Below, one piece after another: positions 24,321 to 35,560 of a DNA stretch of 64,000 nt. Position numbers and translations under genes: made by a program. The DNA lies in assembly GCA_027257055.1 (NCBI GenBank), contig JAPVLO010000040.1:84501-148500 (forward strand). The letters are read 5' to 3'. Source of the DNA: Cephalopachus bancanus. Lineage: Eukaryota > Chordata > Mammalia > Primates > Tarsiidae. Within the stretch, counting starts at the first letter, position 1. Each line of letters opens with the position of its first letter. A model generated the notes under the pieces. It saw only the letters and a list, made by a program, of their open reading frames with translations, was not told the origin of the DNA and ran no database searches.

Positions 24321-24394
24321 CTGCCTCTAGACCAACTGAACAAGAGATACTTAAGAAGGTATTAAGTACAGAACCAAAAAAAAAACAACATAAG

Positions 24395-24519
24395 AACCAA
24401 AAAAGGCAAGAAGAAAATATGAATGAATTAATTACTGAGATATTTGCTTTAAAGAATACAGTAAATGAAATCAATAATAAACTGATAAGCATGGAGAGTC
24501 GAAGTAACAAGGCAGAGGA
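24395..24519 (+). repeat. Second copy of the ORF1 coiled-coil segment
   Basis: This ~125-bp block closely matches 23634-23758, at an offset of 761 bp. Shared runs include GGCAAGAAGAAAA, GAATTAATTACTGAGAT and AATAATAAACTGA. It lies between the ORF1 remnant and the start of ORF2, where L1 normally has only a short spacer. Confidence 0.85.
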
Positions 24520-24669
24520 AAGTTCTTCCAGAGAATGCAGGAAAATAGAAAACCAACACAGTAAGAGTTGCGACAGCAAAATTGAAAACACACACATATA
24601 TCAAACCAAAAATTTAGAAAAAGAACAAATAAGTAAAAAAAAACATCAAAAACTCTATGAGAACCTCAT

Positions 24670-27600
24670 GACAGGGATAAACTTTCACATCTCAATAGTC
24701 TGCCTGAATGTGAGTGGACTCAATGCACCAGTGAAAAGATAAAGAATGGAAAACTAGATAAAAAACTATAACCCATCAATATTTTGTCTCCAGGAGACAT
24801 ATCTCACCAGAATGTACACTCACAGACTCAAAGTTAGAGGATGGAAAACAGATTATCAGGTAAATGGATCACAACAGAAGGCAGAAGTCACAATATTAAT
24901 ATCAGACAAAACGACCATTAAGTTATTAAAAATTTAAAAAGATACAAAAGGGTGCTACATAATGATAAAAGGTTCAGTCCAATAATAAGAAATACCCATA
25001 AACATATATGCACCCAACACAAGAGCACCAGCTTTTATAAAATAGCTACTAAGTAAACTAAAAAAAGATACTGATTCTAACGCTATCATAGCTAGGGACT
25101 TATATGCCCCTAGATAGATCTATCTATCTAACAACCCTAGATAGATCTTTGAGACAAAAAAAAAATCAATAAATAGACCTAGAACCTCAACATGACGCTT
25201 GACCAAATGGACTTAATAAATACCTACAGAACACTCCACCCAACAACCACAGAATATACATTCTACTCAGCACCACGTGGAACATACTCCAAGACCAACC
25301 ACATCCTTGGCCATAAATCAAGTATAAACAAATCTCATAAGACTGAAATACTGTCATACACCTTCTCTGACCACAGTGAACAAAAATAAATATCAACAGC
25401 AACAAAATTCCTCCAAACCCATAAAGGCATGGACACTAAACAGCATTATACTGAACAATTCCTGGAGCAACAAAGAAATCAAAGCAGAAATTAAAAGATT
25501 CCTAGAAACAAATGAAAATAGAGACATATCTTTTTTTTTTTGAGTTGGAGTCTCACTCTGTCGCCCAGACTGGAGTGCAGTGGCCGCTCCCGGCCGCCAC
25601 AGCCTCGACCTGCTGGGCTCCGGCGATCCTTCCACCTCAGCCTTCCGAGTAGCCGAAATTACAGGCACGCGCTACCACGCCCAGCTAATTGTTTTGATTT
25701 TATTGTAGAGATGAGGTCTCACCTGCCCAGGCGGGTCTCGAACCCGCGGGCTCATACAATCCACTCACCTCAGCCTCCCAAAGGTGCGGGATTACAGGCT
25801 GAGCCACCGAGCCCAGCTAGAGACATATCTTACCAAAACTTCTGGTATACCATGAAAATAGTACTTAGAAGAGAATTTATATCTCCATGAACACATCAAG
25901 AAAATGGAAATATCACAAGTTAGCAGCATTTCAAATCACCTAAGGAAGCTGGAAAGACAAGATGACCAAAATCCTAACTTCAACAGAAGAATCCAGGTCA
26001 CCAATGTAAAAGCCCAAATATGGGACATAGAAGACAAAAATATCAAAGAGAAAAATCAATGTAACAAAAAGCTGTTTTTTTGAAAGGATAAGAAAGATTG
26101 ATGGATTCCTACCCAGATTAACCAAGAAAAAGAGACAAAAAGCTGAAATAAACACAATCAGAAATGCAAAAGATCAAGTCATAACTGACCCCCAAAGAAA
26201 TTTTTAAAAAATTATCAGAGATTACTATGCACACCTGTATGTAAACAAACTTGAAAACCTAAATGAAATGAAGGACTTTCTGACATCACAGAACCTGCCA
26301 AGGTTGAAGCAAGAAGAAATTAAGACCATAAAGACCAACGACAAACCAGGAATTTTACTGTTACAAGAAAACTATCTACAATAAAAAGACCTGGACAAGA
26401 GGGCTTTCCAGTGGAATTCCACAAAATACAGGGAGGAACTGATACCAATACTATTAAAAGTATTACAAGCAATTAAGAAAGATGGAACTCTTGCCAAAGC
26501 ATTTTATGAAACTAACATCACACTAATACCCAAACCAGGAGAAGACCCAAAAAAGAAAGAGAACATAGGCCAATATCCTTGATGAACATAGATTCAAAAA
26601 TTCTCAACAAGATTCTAGCAAATCAAATGCAACAACACATTTCAAAACCCATCCACCACAGTGAAATAGGCTTCATCCCCAGGACGCAGGGCTCGTTCAC
26701 CATCCACAAGACCATAAATGCAATTAAATACATCAACAGATGCAAAAACAAGAAACACATGATTATATCATTAGATGCAGAAAAAGCTTTTGCTAAAATC
26801 CAGCATATCTTCTTGATAAAAACCCTTGAACACATAAGCATAAAGGGAACATACTTCAAAATTGTAAGAGCCATCTATGGTAGACCCACAGCCAACATAC
26901 TACTAAATGGACGAAAACTGGAAGCATTTCCCATGAAAACCAGAACAAGAGAAGGCTGCCTACTCTCACCTTTCCTGTTCAACTTATTGTTTGAAGTTCT
27001 AGCTAAAGCAATCAGATAAGAGGAGGAAATCAAATAGGAAAAGAGGAAATTAAGTTATCTCTCTTTGCTGATGATATGATCCTATACCTTGAAAACCCAA
27101 GAGCATCTGTCAACAATATCCTTGTACTGATAAAGAATTTGGCAAGTCTCAGGGTACAAAGTAAACATGCAAAAGGCCATTGCATTCTTATACACCAACA
27201 ACAAACAGCCAGAGAACCAAATAAAAAGCACAATCCCATTAGCAAAAGCAACAACAGCAGCAAAAAGGAAATATCTTGGCATCTTCCTGAGAGATGAAAG
27301 AACTTTGCAGCGAAAACTACAAAACACTGTTCAAAGAAATCAAAGATGACACAAACAAACAGAAGAATGTTCCATGCTCATGAATTAGAAGAATCAATAT
27401 TGTTACGATGTTCATCCTAGCAAAGGTAATCTACAAATTCAGTGCAATATCCATTAAATTACCATCACCATTCTTCTCAGACCTGGAAATGACTTTACAG
27501 AAATTCATGTGGAAACAGAAAAGGCCATGAATAGCCAAAACAATCCTTAGCAAAAGAAACAAAGCATGAGGAATCACACTTTCCGAATTTAAACTTTACT

Positions 27601-27815
27601 ATAAGGCTACAATAATCAAAATAGCCTGGTAGTGGCACAAAAACATGTAGACCAATGGAAAAGGATAGAGATCCTATAAGCAAAACCTCAATTTCTCAGC
27701 CAGTTCATCTTCAACAAAAACCGCACCAACAACCCCTAGGAAGAGAAGAACCTATTCAGAAACTGGTGCTAGAAAAACTGGCTGACCACATGCAGAAAAT
27801 TGAAACAGGAGGGAG
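24670..27815 (+). pseudogene. L1 ORF2 remnant (endonuclease and RT, C-terminus deleted)
   Basis: Endonuclease blocks run from about 24690: SIVCLNVSGLNAPVKR, a QETYLT-like catalytic Glu block near 24790, and the late FSDHSEQ near 25365 with its conserved SDH. The usual GDFN block reads RDLY near 25095-25106, losing the Asn. A young Alu splits the linker at 25531. RT follows: [10 protein letters not shown] near 26775, [10 protein letters not shown] near 26950 and an intact FADD (27064-27075). After the block equivalent to L1 position 4340, sequence jumps at about 27810 straight into the 3' UTR. About 1 kb, including the Cys-rich C-terminus, is therefore missing. Many stops and frameshifts. Confidence 0.9.
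25531..25817 (-). mobile_element. Young Alu (short-linker type) in L1 ORF2
   Basis: Complete reverse-strand Alu flanked by the exact 12-bp duplication TAGAGACATATC (25519-25530 and 25818-25829). The hairpin is intact (reverse complement at 25731-25747). A 4-5 base shortening relative to the copies at 10623 and 38897 follows the first-arm hairpin. Confidence 0.97.
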
Positions 27816-27958
27816 AAAAAGGAGTCATGAATCAGAAATTACCTATGGGATACAGTGTTCCCTATCTGGAGAATGGGTCACCTGAGACCCAATCACCATC
27901 ACTACACAGTATGCCCATGTGGTGAACATACATGTGTATCCCTGAATTTAAAATAAAA

Positions 27959-28479
27959 GGGAAATATATACATGTATGTGTGTACATATATATGTATTAG
28001 AGAGAGTAAAGATGTTGACTGATACAAATTAGTCTTTATTTTTTTTAAAAAATGTGTTTTTTATGTAATATAACAAATTAATATCTGAATTTCTGTAGGA
28101 AAATGAAAGTGTAAGAATAGCCATATCAAATGGTAAGATGAAATGGAAGGAAAAGAAATTCACCTCACTGAAATTGACACATATAGCACTGTAAAAAATA
28201 TATACATTTAAAAACTATGAGATTGGTGTAGGAATAGAAAAATAAACCCAAGAAAACCCAGAAAAAAATATGCACATGCTATATAGATATATTTAATATA
28301 TGATATATCACAAAATAACATCAAAATGATGTATTTAATATCTTATACACTATGCAATAACATGTCCCAAAGCCAGATTTTTTAAAAATTACTAGTAGTT
28401 CTCCCTCTCCTTCAGAGCATAAGAAGGTGTGCAGTATTATATAACTGAAGAGCAATTTAGACTTTAGAATTTACTGAGG
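27959..28479. other. Unassigned AT-rich sequence
   Basis: TATA/CATA-rich at the start, then AT-rich DNA. No gene or repeat recognised. Confidence 0.45.
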
Positions 28480-28665
28480 GTTTCCTATAATTGAGTTACA
28501 TATAATTTTCTCAGCAACCTGGTGAGATAAGCAAGAAAGGGGGAGCATTTCTCATTTGCAAATGAAAAACTGACACTCAGAAGCAAAATGACTAGTCCAA
28601 GTTTATGGAGCTATGTCATATCAAAACTTGGATTTGCATACAAATCTTCTACTTCTAAATCTAAT
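28480..28665 (-). mobile_element. MIR SINE, reverse strand
   Basis: Landmarks on the + strand: 'cagcaacctggtgagataa', 'catttctcatttgcaaatg', 'aaaaactgacactcagaag', 'ccaagtttatggagcta', 'aaaacttggatttgcat'. Confidence 0.7.
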
Positions 28666-28839
28666 TTAAAACCAAGTCTCTCTTAGGGTCTAATTTATAT
28701 ATTTTCTGTGGTGTTGCTGGCAAAGTTCCAGGATCCATTGTCATAAAAGCCTTTGAGACACTTTCCAACAGCTTTTGAAGGAGGTTTGGCATTGTCTGTA
28801 TTGTTGATTACCTTGATATAGGTGACCATCTAAAGAGGG

Positions 28840-29058
28840 CTGCCGTGCTGTGTCTTGGTGGGCATATTAAGAAAAGAGGAGCCAATGCCTTGGTAAGCTA
28901 TGGTGTGGCCATGTGTTCTTTGAGCTTTGGCTGACCATGTTTTCTTAACTTTGGCCCCCTCCCCCACCTTGGGGAGTTGAATCCCCTCTCTCTCTCTTTA
29001 TAATTTAGCTTTTAAATAAACTATATTTTCTAATTTAAAAAAAGAAAGAAAGAAAAGG
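28840..29058 (+). mobile_element. Probable LTR 3' portion with A-rich end
   Basis: A C-rich 'cctcccccaccttggggag' block, 'tgaatcccctctctctctct', then AATAAA at 29015-29020 and an A/GAAA-rich end. The same block order occurs, reversed, in the LTR-like element at 31826-32346, so the two look like one family. The 5' boundary is not defined and the class is unproven. Confidence 0.45.
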
Positions 29059-29339
29059 TGAACTTAGCCTGAGCCTGACAGCTCCAGAGATCATGCATCA
29101 TAAAGGCAGCACGAAGATGGAAAAAGAATCATCCAGAAATGGAATAGTAGTGTCAGGATTCCCTCATGGCACCTCAAGACTCAAAGATAATGTGGAGGCC
29201 CAATTAGGGCAGCATCAATTGAGTAATATGGGTAAACTATATTGAGGAAGAAAAATCTCAGATTGAAATAGAGAATTGTAAAAACTGAATAACCAACTGT
29301 AATACAATTGCTACTGGTTTCATAACAAAGAGCAATTAA

Positions 29340-29700
29340 CTGTTGCTGTTAAAGAAACAAAACTCCATAATGACCTCCACCTGGCCCATGAACAGCTTAT
29401 AATCAAGGTCAAACATCAACCCATCAGAACTATGTGATTTGCATTGCAGGAACCCACACTCAGACAGGAATTCTAAAATTCACTCTAACCAAAGAGAGAG
29501 TCAGATTCCACTAGGAAGAAGCATAGGCTCCTTCCTCTTTGCAGCTGGCTGCAGTCTCCCCCATATTCTGCCCATTGTGCCCTTCACAACATGTCTTCCC
29601 TCAAATAAATCTCCCCTTCTTAGTACATAACTGTCTTGGTGAATACGTTTATCCCCAAAACTCCCACCTACCTACCCTGCCCCAAGGCAGATAATATCCT
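29340..29700 (+). mobile_element. LTR-like segment
   Basis: It begins TGTTGCTGTTAAAG and has a pyrimidine-rich 'cttcctctttgcagctggc' stretch. AATAAA is at 29604-29609, followed by a U5-like 'tcttggtgaatacgtttatcc'. This composition is typical of gamma-type ERV LTRs, but no target duplication or family match was found. Confidence 0.35.
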
Positions 29701-30700
29701 TAACATAGGGAACTAAGGCAATCCCCAGACTTTTTAATTTGAGGTTTGATGACTCATGGAATGCCTGAGCTTTCCAGATCACACTTTATATTGAAGCATC
29801 TCAAGCTATTGGCCTGAGGATCAGATAGTGGACCAGGAGAAAAAGACAGGAACAAAAGCTGATACCCAAAGCATGCACATGAACTTTAGCTAACCTAGAC
29901 ATAGTGGCCAGAAAAGTGCCAAAGAAAGAAAAGTGAGAGTGAAAGACAGTCCTGAAGGGTAGCAGAAGAAACTTAGAACATGCTAAAGAGATGGGCAAGA
30001 AGTAAGAAAACACAGTATCCAATGTGGATGGGAAGGAAGGAATGGTAAAGGGGTGTGGAAAAAGAGTCTGATGTGAGACACTCTTATGGGCAATTCTCGC
30101 TCTGGAGATTCCAGCCAGGTTGGCCAAAGTTTTGTTGGGCCTGCATTGCAAAATATCATTTCTACCAATGCCCAATTCTGCTTTTTCTACCTTCCCATAA
30201 TAGGATTTGATCCTGAATTAGCATCTTGCACCTCAAACTTCCTCTTTACTGGGGAACTAGAAATGATTGATACTGGGAGTAGACCAAGAAAGTAGAAACT
30301 TATTGAGCTGGATTATGCACCATACAGGTGGCAATGAATACCTTATGCTGGCAAAAGATAAAACAGAAAGCTTTTGGCACCAGCTGGTTGTCCAATTGTT
30401 AAAACATTCACAGGCAGAAAATTAGTGAGAGGAAAATTGTAAACAGGAAAAATTGTGAAGGTAAAATTAGTGAAAGGAATTGGTGAAAGCAAATTCATTA
30501 AAATTGTATTAGATACATCAAACATTTGAAGTACATACAGAAAAGAGTTGCTTTAAGAATAATGGTATCAGACAGTATTGCTAAGCATCACTGATCTATT
30601 ACCCCCCCCAAAAAAAAAGAACTCCGTGCAAGTGGCATGAAATTGAAATCCAGATGTTAAAACTAAAGGGTTGCATACAAGAAATCTCTTATATTCTCTA
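29701..30700 (+). other. Unassigned; possibly upstream part of the ERVL copy
   Basis: The stretch lies directly upstream of recognisable ERVL pol, where gag and protease would be, but I could not align it. The interval 30420-30495 holds degenerate short repeats of the form 'aaaattagtgaaagg' / 'aaaattgtgaagg'. Confidence 0.3.
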
Positions 30701-31648
30701 ACAGAGAATAGAGAACAATGAGAACTAAAACCAGTACCCAACAGCCAAAGTGGATGACCTTCAAGGAAAGTTACACAAAAGCAATATTGCATTCTGGGAA
30801 GTGAGAAGGTCAGAGAGTAGTGTCACCTTTAAAGACACAAAGAATGCAGGAGTGGTGGCCCCTTCAGTTCTCACATTTAATATAACGGTCTAGTCTGAAG
30901 AAATCTGATAGATTAGCTAAAGGAAGACTGTAGAACACTGCAAGAACAACCAAGTAATACACCTGATTATAGACACCGTGCTGAATGTGTTTTTTGTTTG
31001 TTTGTTTGTTAGACTAGATTAATATGAACTGAAGTATATGGTATGTAGATATTGTTTTGCAAATATGTTCTTTTGGACCCCAGTCAAAAGAGAGAATAAG
31101 ACATGGTTTGTATTCACATGGACTAGGCAAAAATATGCTTTAACAATATTTCCCCATATCTATGATAACAATCTTACCTTCTGTCACAAATTAGTTTAAA
31201 GAGATATGGACCATCTCCAAGGCCCACAAACACTATTTTAATTTATTGTATCAATGGCATCATGCTCATTGAACAGATTGAGCAAAATGTGGCCTGAATG
31301 CTGGAGTTCTTGCTGAAACTCATGTGCTGCAGAGGGTGAAGTATAAATCCTATGACGTTTCAGAGGTTTGCCACATCCTTAAAACTTTTAGAGTCCCAAT
31401 GGGCAGCTATATGTGAAAGACTTCCAGCATTGATTGGGGTCCATAGCAGAAAAGAGCTTTGTAGAGGCCCTGGCATTAGTGTATGCAGCAGTGCCAATTA
31501 GGTCATACATACAATGTGGCTGACTATATGGTATCAGTTAAGTCAGGAAGGATAGTTAGGTCAGTGGGCGGGTGTGCTGAGCTGGTGACACAGGAAAGAT
31601 GCAAAGAATTGCACAGAAATTAGATTAGAAAATATGCTTATTGAAAAG
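30700..31648 (+). pseudogene. ERVL-type pol remnant, reverse transcriptase part
   Basis: An old class III endogenous retrovirus fragment. Sequence order follows ERVL reverse transcriptase: an 'accaagtaatacacctgatta' block near 30945, the thumb-side 'cacaaattagtttaaag' near 31186, and the catalytic region at 31247-31258. There the conserved Tyr-Ile-Asp-Asp codons read Cys-Ile-Asn-Gly, so both metal-binding aspartates are lost. The connection region follows around 31415-31500. Stops and frameshifts occur throughout and no long frame remains. The copy continues after two insertions at 32347. The start is approximate. Confidence 0.75.
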
Positions 31649-31815
31649 GATTGGCAGTGGGAAACTGCCTGGGGGGGAAGTGTGGGATTGGCAGTAGTGG
31701 GAATCTGCCGGTGGGGAGCACACCTCATCTACAAGGGTATCTGCATAATGAATATTTGTATACCTAACCCTGAACTGTACCCCATATCTTTAAAATTAAA
31801 ATTGTTTTTAAAAGA
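31649..31815 (+). mobile_element. 5'-truncated L1 3' end within ERVL
   Basis: About 165 bases align with the 3' UTR of the L1 at 2516, from its GATTGGCAGT block through 'acaagggtatctgcat', 'tgtatacctaaccctgaa' and 'ctgtaccccatatcttta'. It is a short truncated insertion of the lineage-specific L1 family. Similarity is lower than a recent copy would show. Confidence 0.85.
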
Positions 31816-31825
31816 TATTAAGCTT

Positions 31826-32346
31826 TGCAAAGTGAAAAAAATACTTATTTAGAAAGTAGATTAGAGAGAGAGAAAAAAGGGGGATTCACCTCCCCCAGAT
31901 TGGGGGTGAGGGCAGAGCTTACAGAGAAGCATGGCGGCACCTGCTTGAGGTTGACTGCTTTTTTCACTTTCCTTTTGGTGTGGGGGTAGGTTGTTAAGGT
32001 AATTGGGTGGTGGTTTGTTTTAATTCATCATGAGAGGGGAGGCAGATGGGTGGATTAGTCACATAACTGTTGCCATGGCGATGGGGTCTGTCTGTGTCAC
32101 ATAGGTCATTCTGGTTCTTTATGGCTAAAAGACCAAGTTGGAGTAGAAAAATAAACAGTATAAAGTAGGTTCGGAGAAGGCGGTTATAAATTATCAATAA
32201 CTATCTCTGGGAAAGTGGTTCTGTCCTTGGCTAATAACTAGAGGGTAAATTAAAGTGAACTGCTAGAAAAACATGATAAAGCTAAGTAATGTTAAAATGG
32301 CTGCACTTTGGCTAAGATTATTTCATTAAATCATACCATTCTGACA
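31826..32346 (-). mobile_element. Probable ERV LTR, reverse strand, nested in ERVL
   Basis: Read on the minus strand it opens TGTCAGAATGGTATGATT. It contains 'cgccatggcaacagttatg', ends with a C-rich block and (CT)n, and has an AATAAG-type polyadenylation region near 31843. Flanking ERVL pol is collinear across it. The 3' boundary and target duplication are not resolved. The family was not named; its 3' part resembles 28840-29058. Confidence 0.55.
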
Positions 32347-34150
32347 TTCTACCCTTTCAGTATTGGAGGAGCTAGCAGTGGGATAAGATGCCAGGTGTAA
32401 CGTATGACTTATGCCAGAGGTAGAATCATTATTCAGTCACCTGGGATGGGAACAAGGTCATACCAAAAGTGGGAAAGAATGTCATGGCTTTGGAAAAACA
32501 CATTCTGATGTGCTATTGGATATGATAGAGACAGAATTTCTGAACTTGAGATAAGTTACCACGTTTCTGGAACTGTTCATCATGAGCTGGAACTGTTCAT
32601 CATGAGCTGATTTCCTTTCAGTATCCCAAGTCACAAGGTCAAGAGAACCCAGTGACAATTCTTTATATATTCAAAGTAGTACCTGCAGAATTTAGCATGA
32701 ACAGGACCAGAAGGTACAAGCAAGATGCATGAACATATAATTTTTATGTCCATGGTTTCCACTTGTATTGGACAAATACTCCTGTCTTCGTATATCTCCT
32801 ATGTTCACATGCATGGGAGACCTTGGATAAATAGCTGACATAGGCTGAAAAACCTAAGCCTGGCTTACAAGTGTCCTGGTTCAGTATATATGTATGTATA
32901 TATATGCTGGATAAAAATAGAGAGCAATGTCAAAACAGTCTCATTCAGATAGTAGTCTTGAAGACAATAGCAAGGGCAAATTCACCCAGTGAACAGAGAG
33001 GCAGTGCACAGGGTTGCCCAATTTACATGGAAAGAAAAGTGTCCCAAGATTCGAATAAATATGGAATCATAGGCAGTAGTGAATGGTCTAGTTGACTTTT
33101 AAGGGACTCAAGAGTAAGGATTGGAAAACTGATAACAAAGACATCCAGATGGATGTATGGGAGGGATAATGAAATGTAAAGTTCTCAGTATTCAATAGAG
33201 TGTATTCACTATGGTAGAGACATTAAATAGTCAAGTAAACAAAAGGGTCCAGCAAGCAAGCTGATGTCAGCTAACCTCTGTCCTTGGTTATCCCAATGCT
33301 GGCTCATAAATGAAATGTCTATAGTAGCAGAGAGGGACATTATGCAAAGGCCTAATAGCAAAGACTCACTTACCACATTTGATCTACTCCTCCTACCTGA
33401 TGTCAAAACTGCCAGCAACAGAGACAAATGCTGAACCCTCAGTGGGAGACAATTTCTACAAGAGATCCTGAAGTCATTTAGTGACAGACTACATTGGACT
33501 TTTCCATTCTGAAAAGGCCAGCAGTTTGCTCTCACAGAAATTGATACACACTCTAGGTACAGATTTGCTTTTACTAACCAGAGGGCCTCAGCCAGTACCA
33601 CTATTCAATGGGTTTTGAAGAATGTAATCCACAGTTGAAAGGTTCCATATAATATCATGTAAATCCAAAGGACCCACCTATAGAAAAGGAATTGAGGGAA
33701 TGGGTCCCTGACTATGGGGTCCTCTAGTCGTATCAAACTATAGCTTTCAGCCTGAAAGAATGCTGAACTGGCCTATTGAAGAACAACTGAAAACAGTAGT
33801 TCAAAGACAATAACTTGGGGTCATTGGATAGCATCTTTCAGAACCCATTATGCTTTCAATTAAAAAAAGATGCATATGGTATTGTGCTTCCAATATAAGG
33901 AATACATACTCTGGTAATTTAGGGGTAAACACAACACTCACAGTGACCCACGGTGAAAATTTGTATATCCCATTCCTACAGCCAGGCTCTCTGCAGGGCT
34001 AGATGACCCTATCCCCAAATGTACATGTAGAAGTACATCTGAGAAGACAAGAGCTAGACTATAGTAGACATGGAGATGTGCTGTTTTAATCCTTTTGAAA
34101 TAGGACGTTGCTGCCGTCTTCAGGGAATGCAGCACAGAGATAGCCATTGA
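32347..34150 (+). pseudogene. ERVL-type pol remnant, RNase H and integrase part
   Basis: The ERVL copy continues in register. The RT/RNase H junction ('cattctgatgtgctattgg' near 32503) and 'gaactgttcatcatgagctg' come first, followed by RNase H around 32990-33200. The integrase core lies around 33410-33800, with the 'gactacattggacttttcc' block near 33487 and the 'tggcctattgaagaacaac' block near 33770. The C-terminal integrase part runs from about 33895 to 34150. Reading frames are destroyed by stops and indels, and a 20-bp unit is duplicated at 32567. The minus-strand 130-codon frame at 33209-33601 is antisense to this and is not a gene. Confidence 0.82.
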
Positions 34151-35394
34151 CAGCCTCCTAGTATTTAACTAAATATCTACTTTTTTGCAAGATGTGTATT
34201 TAAACAGATATGCACATGTATGTATATTTTTCAAATGTCATCTTTATAATTTATGTATGATTGGATATTGTTTTATAACATTTTACTTCACAATTTAGTG
34301 TATACATTTATTAATATGATTAACTATTCTAAAGTATAATATTTGTAGCTGCATTAAATTCTAAAAGCTAAATACAATAATATATCTCTCTAATTTTAAT
34401 AGTTATTGTAATTATACTTCCCTTCTCTGTGTGAAGCAGTTTATGAAGTTCCCCTATAGATGGTGGCATGCAGAAATTCTCAGCATATCCTTTGAAAGAC
34501 TTAGATCTACTAAAAACTTTACCAACAAACAGGTTGTAGAGTATTGTTAAAAATGTAGGGATACATTGATGACAGAGTATACTCATTATAACTGTTTACT
34601 AAGCTTACTCAAAACATTCCTGACTTATGAGTTTAAATACCACCTGCTATTCTTGAATCTGTCTTCTTTAGCCCCAAGAGAGAGTCTAGCCCCAGGTAAG
34701 ATGGGCTGGAGCAGATGGGGCCTTTTTAAAACCAATCTCCAGTGACCCATTTCCCCATCTTAATTATTGGGGAGAGTTGCAACAGCACAGCATGAAAAAA
34801 TAAATAAATAAAACTTACGTAATTCTGGTTCTAATTTATGCTTGCAATAAATTATGATTGTGTCTAATTGCCTATGCCAACCACCAATTTTAATAAAAGG
34901 GGGATGACAACGCATTTCTAAAATAAAGCTTGACTGAGATTGCCAATATATTAAGCAGATTAACCAGAAGAAAGTGCAGAATGACAGTTTTCACATTATC
35001 AAAAAATAATAAAAAAATAACTGTCAGATACATAATCTATATCTTTCATATTTGTGTTTCTGTTCATGTTTGATTTGTTTCTTGGACCCCCCCAAAAAAA
35101 CGATATGTTGTGTTAGTGACCTTGATCATGACATTACTGAAAGCAACAGAGAAAATTCTCTGTGAAGTTTCAAGGAGGCCATAATACATATGCAATTTGG
35201 ATACATTTCTTAGTATTTTTAATCTTGAGCTTCCTTTTATATATGAAAAAAAATTGTCTATCAGAATATCTATAAAGATGACATGATAATTTAAATAAAG
35301 TACTTACCAGTGTAAATTACACTTTTGATGATAGAGTTGTACAGAGTTTTAAATTACTAAGTCTTGTCGTATATCTGGAACCTGCTCAAGTACT
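34151..35394. other. Unassigned sequence
   Basis: No gene or confident repeat. The part 34820-35000 has a non-repetitive look with TAAT-type motifs, but nothing supports a function. Confidence 0.45.
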
Positions 35395-35560
35395 TTCAAT
35401 AATATTTTCTAATTTAAGCCTGACAGCAACCTTGCAAAAACATGATTTTACTCATTATACAGATAAGAAACAAAGGGTCAAGAAATCTTGTGACTTGACC
35501 AACATTACATAATTGACCTGGGAGCAAAGGTTAAGAGTTTAGTCTTTTGAATCAAATTCA
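35395..35560 (-). mobile_element. MIR SINE, reverse strand
   Basis: Landmarks on the + strand: 'tgacagcaaccttgcaaaa', 'actcattatacagataag', 'aaacaaagggtcaagaaat', 'cttgaccaacattacat'. Confidence 0.65.

Larger units (their letters stand above)
21700..27958 (+). mobile_element. Near full-length but broken L1 with two Alu insertions
   Basis: The layout is that of a whole L1: a GC-richer leader (to about 23590), an ORF1-like coiled-coil segment, ORF2 with endonuclease and RT, then a short 3' UTR ending TTTAAAATAAAA near 27955. Its 3' end differs from that of the L1 at 2516, so it belongs to another subfamily. The 5' limit is approximate, since the flank is TATA-rich and I could not fix a target duplication. 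Alus interrupt it at 22364 and 25531. The ORF2 C-terminus is deleted (junction near 27810), and an ORF1-like block is present twice. Confidence 0.88.

Noticed and set aside
33209..33601. 130-codon minus-strand open frame
   Set aside because: It is antisense to ERVL integrase sequence, which explains the region on the + strand.
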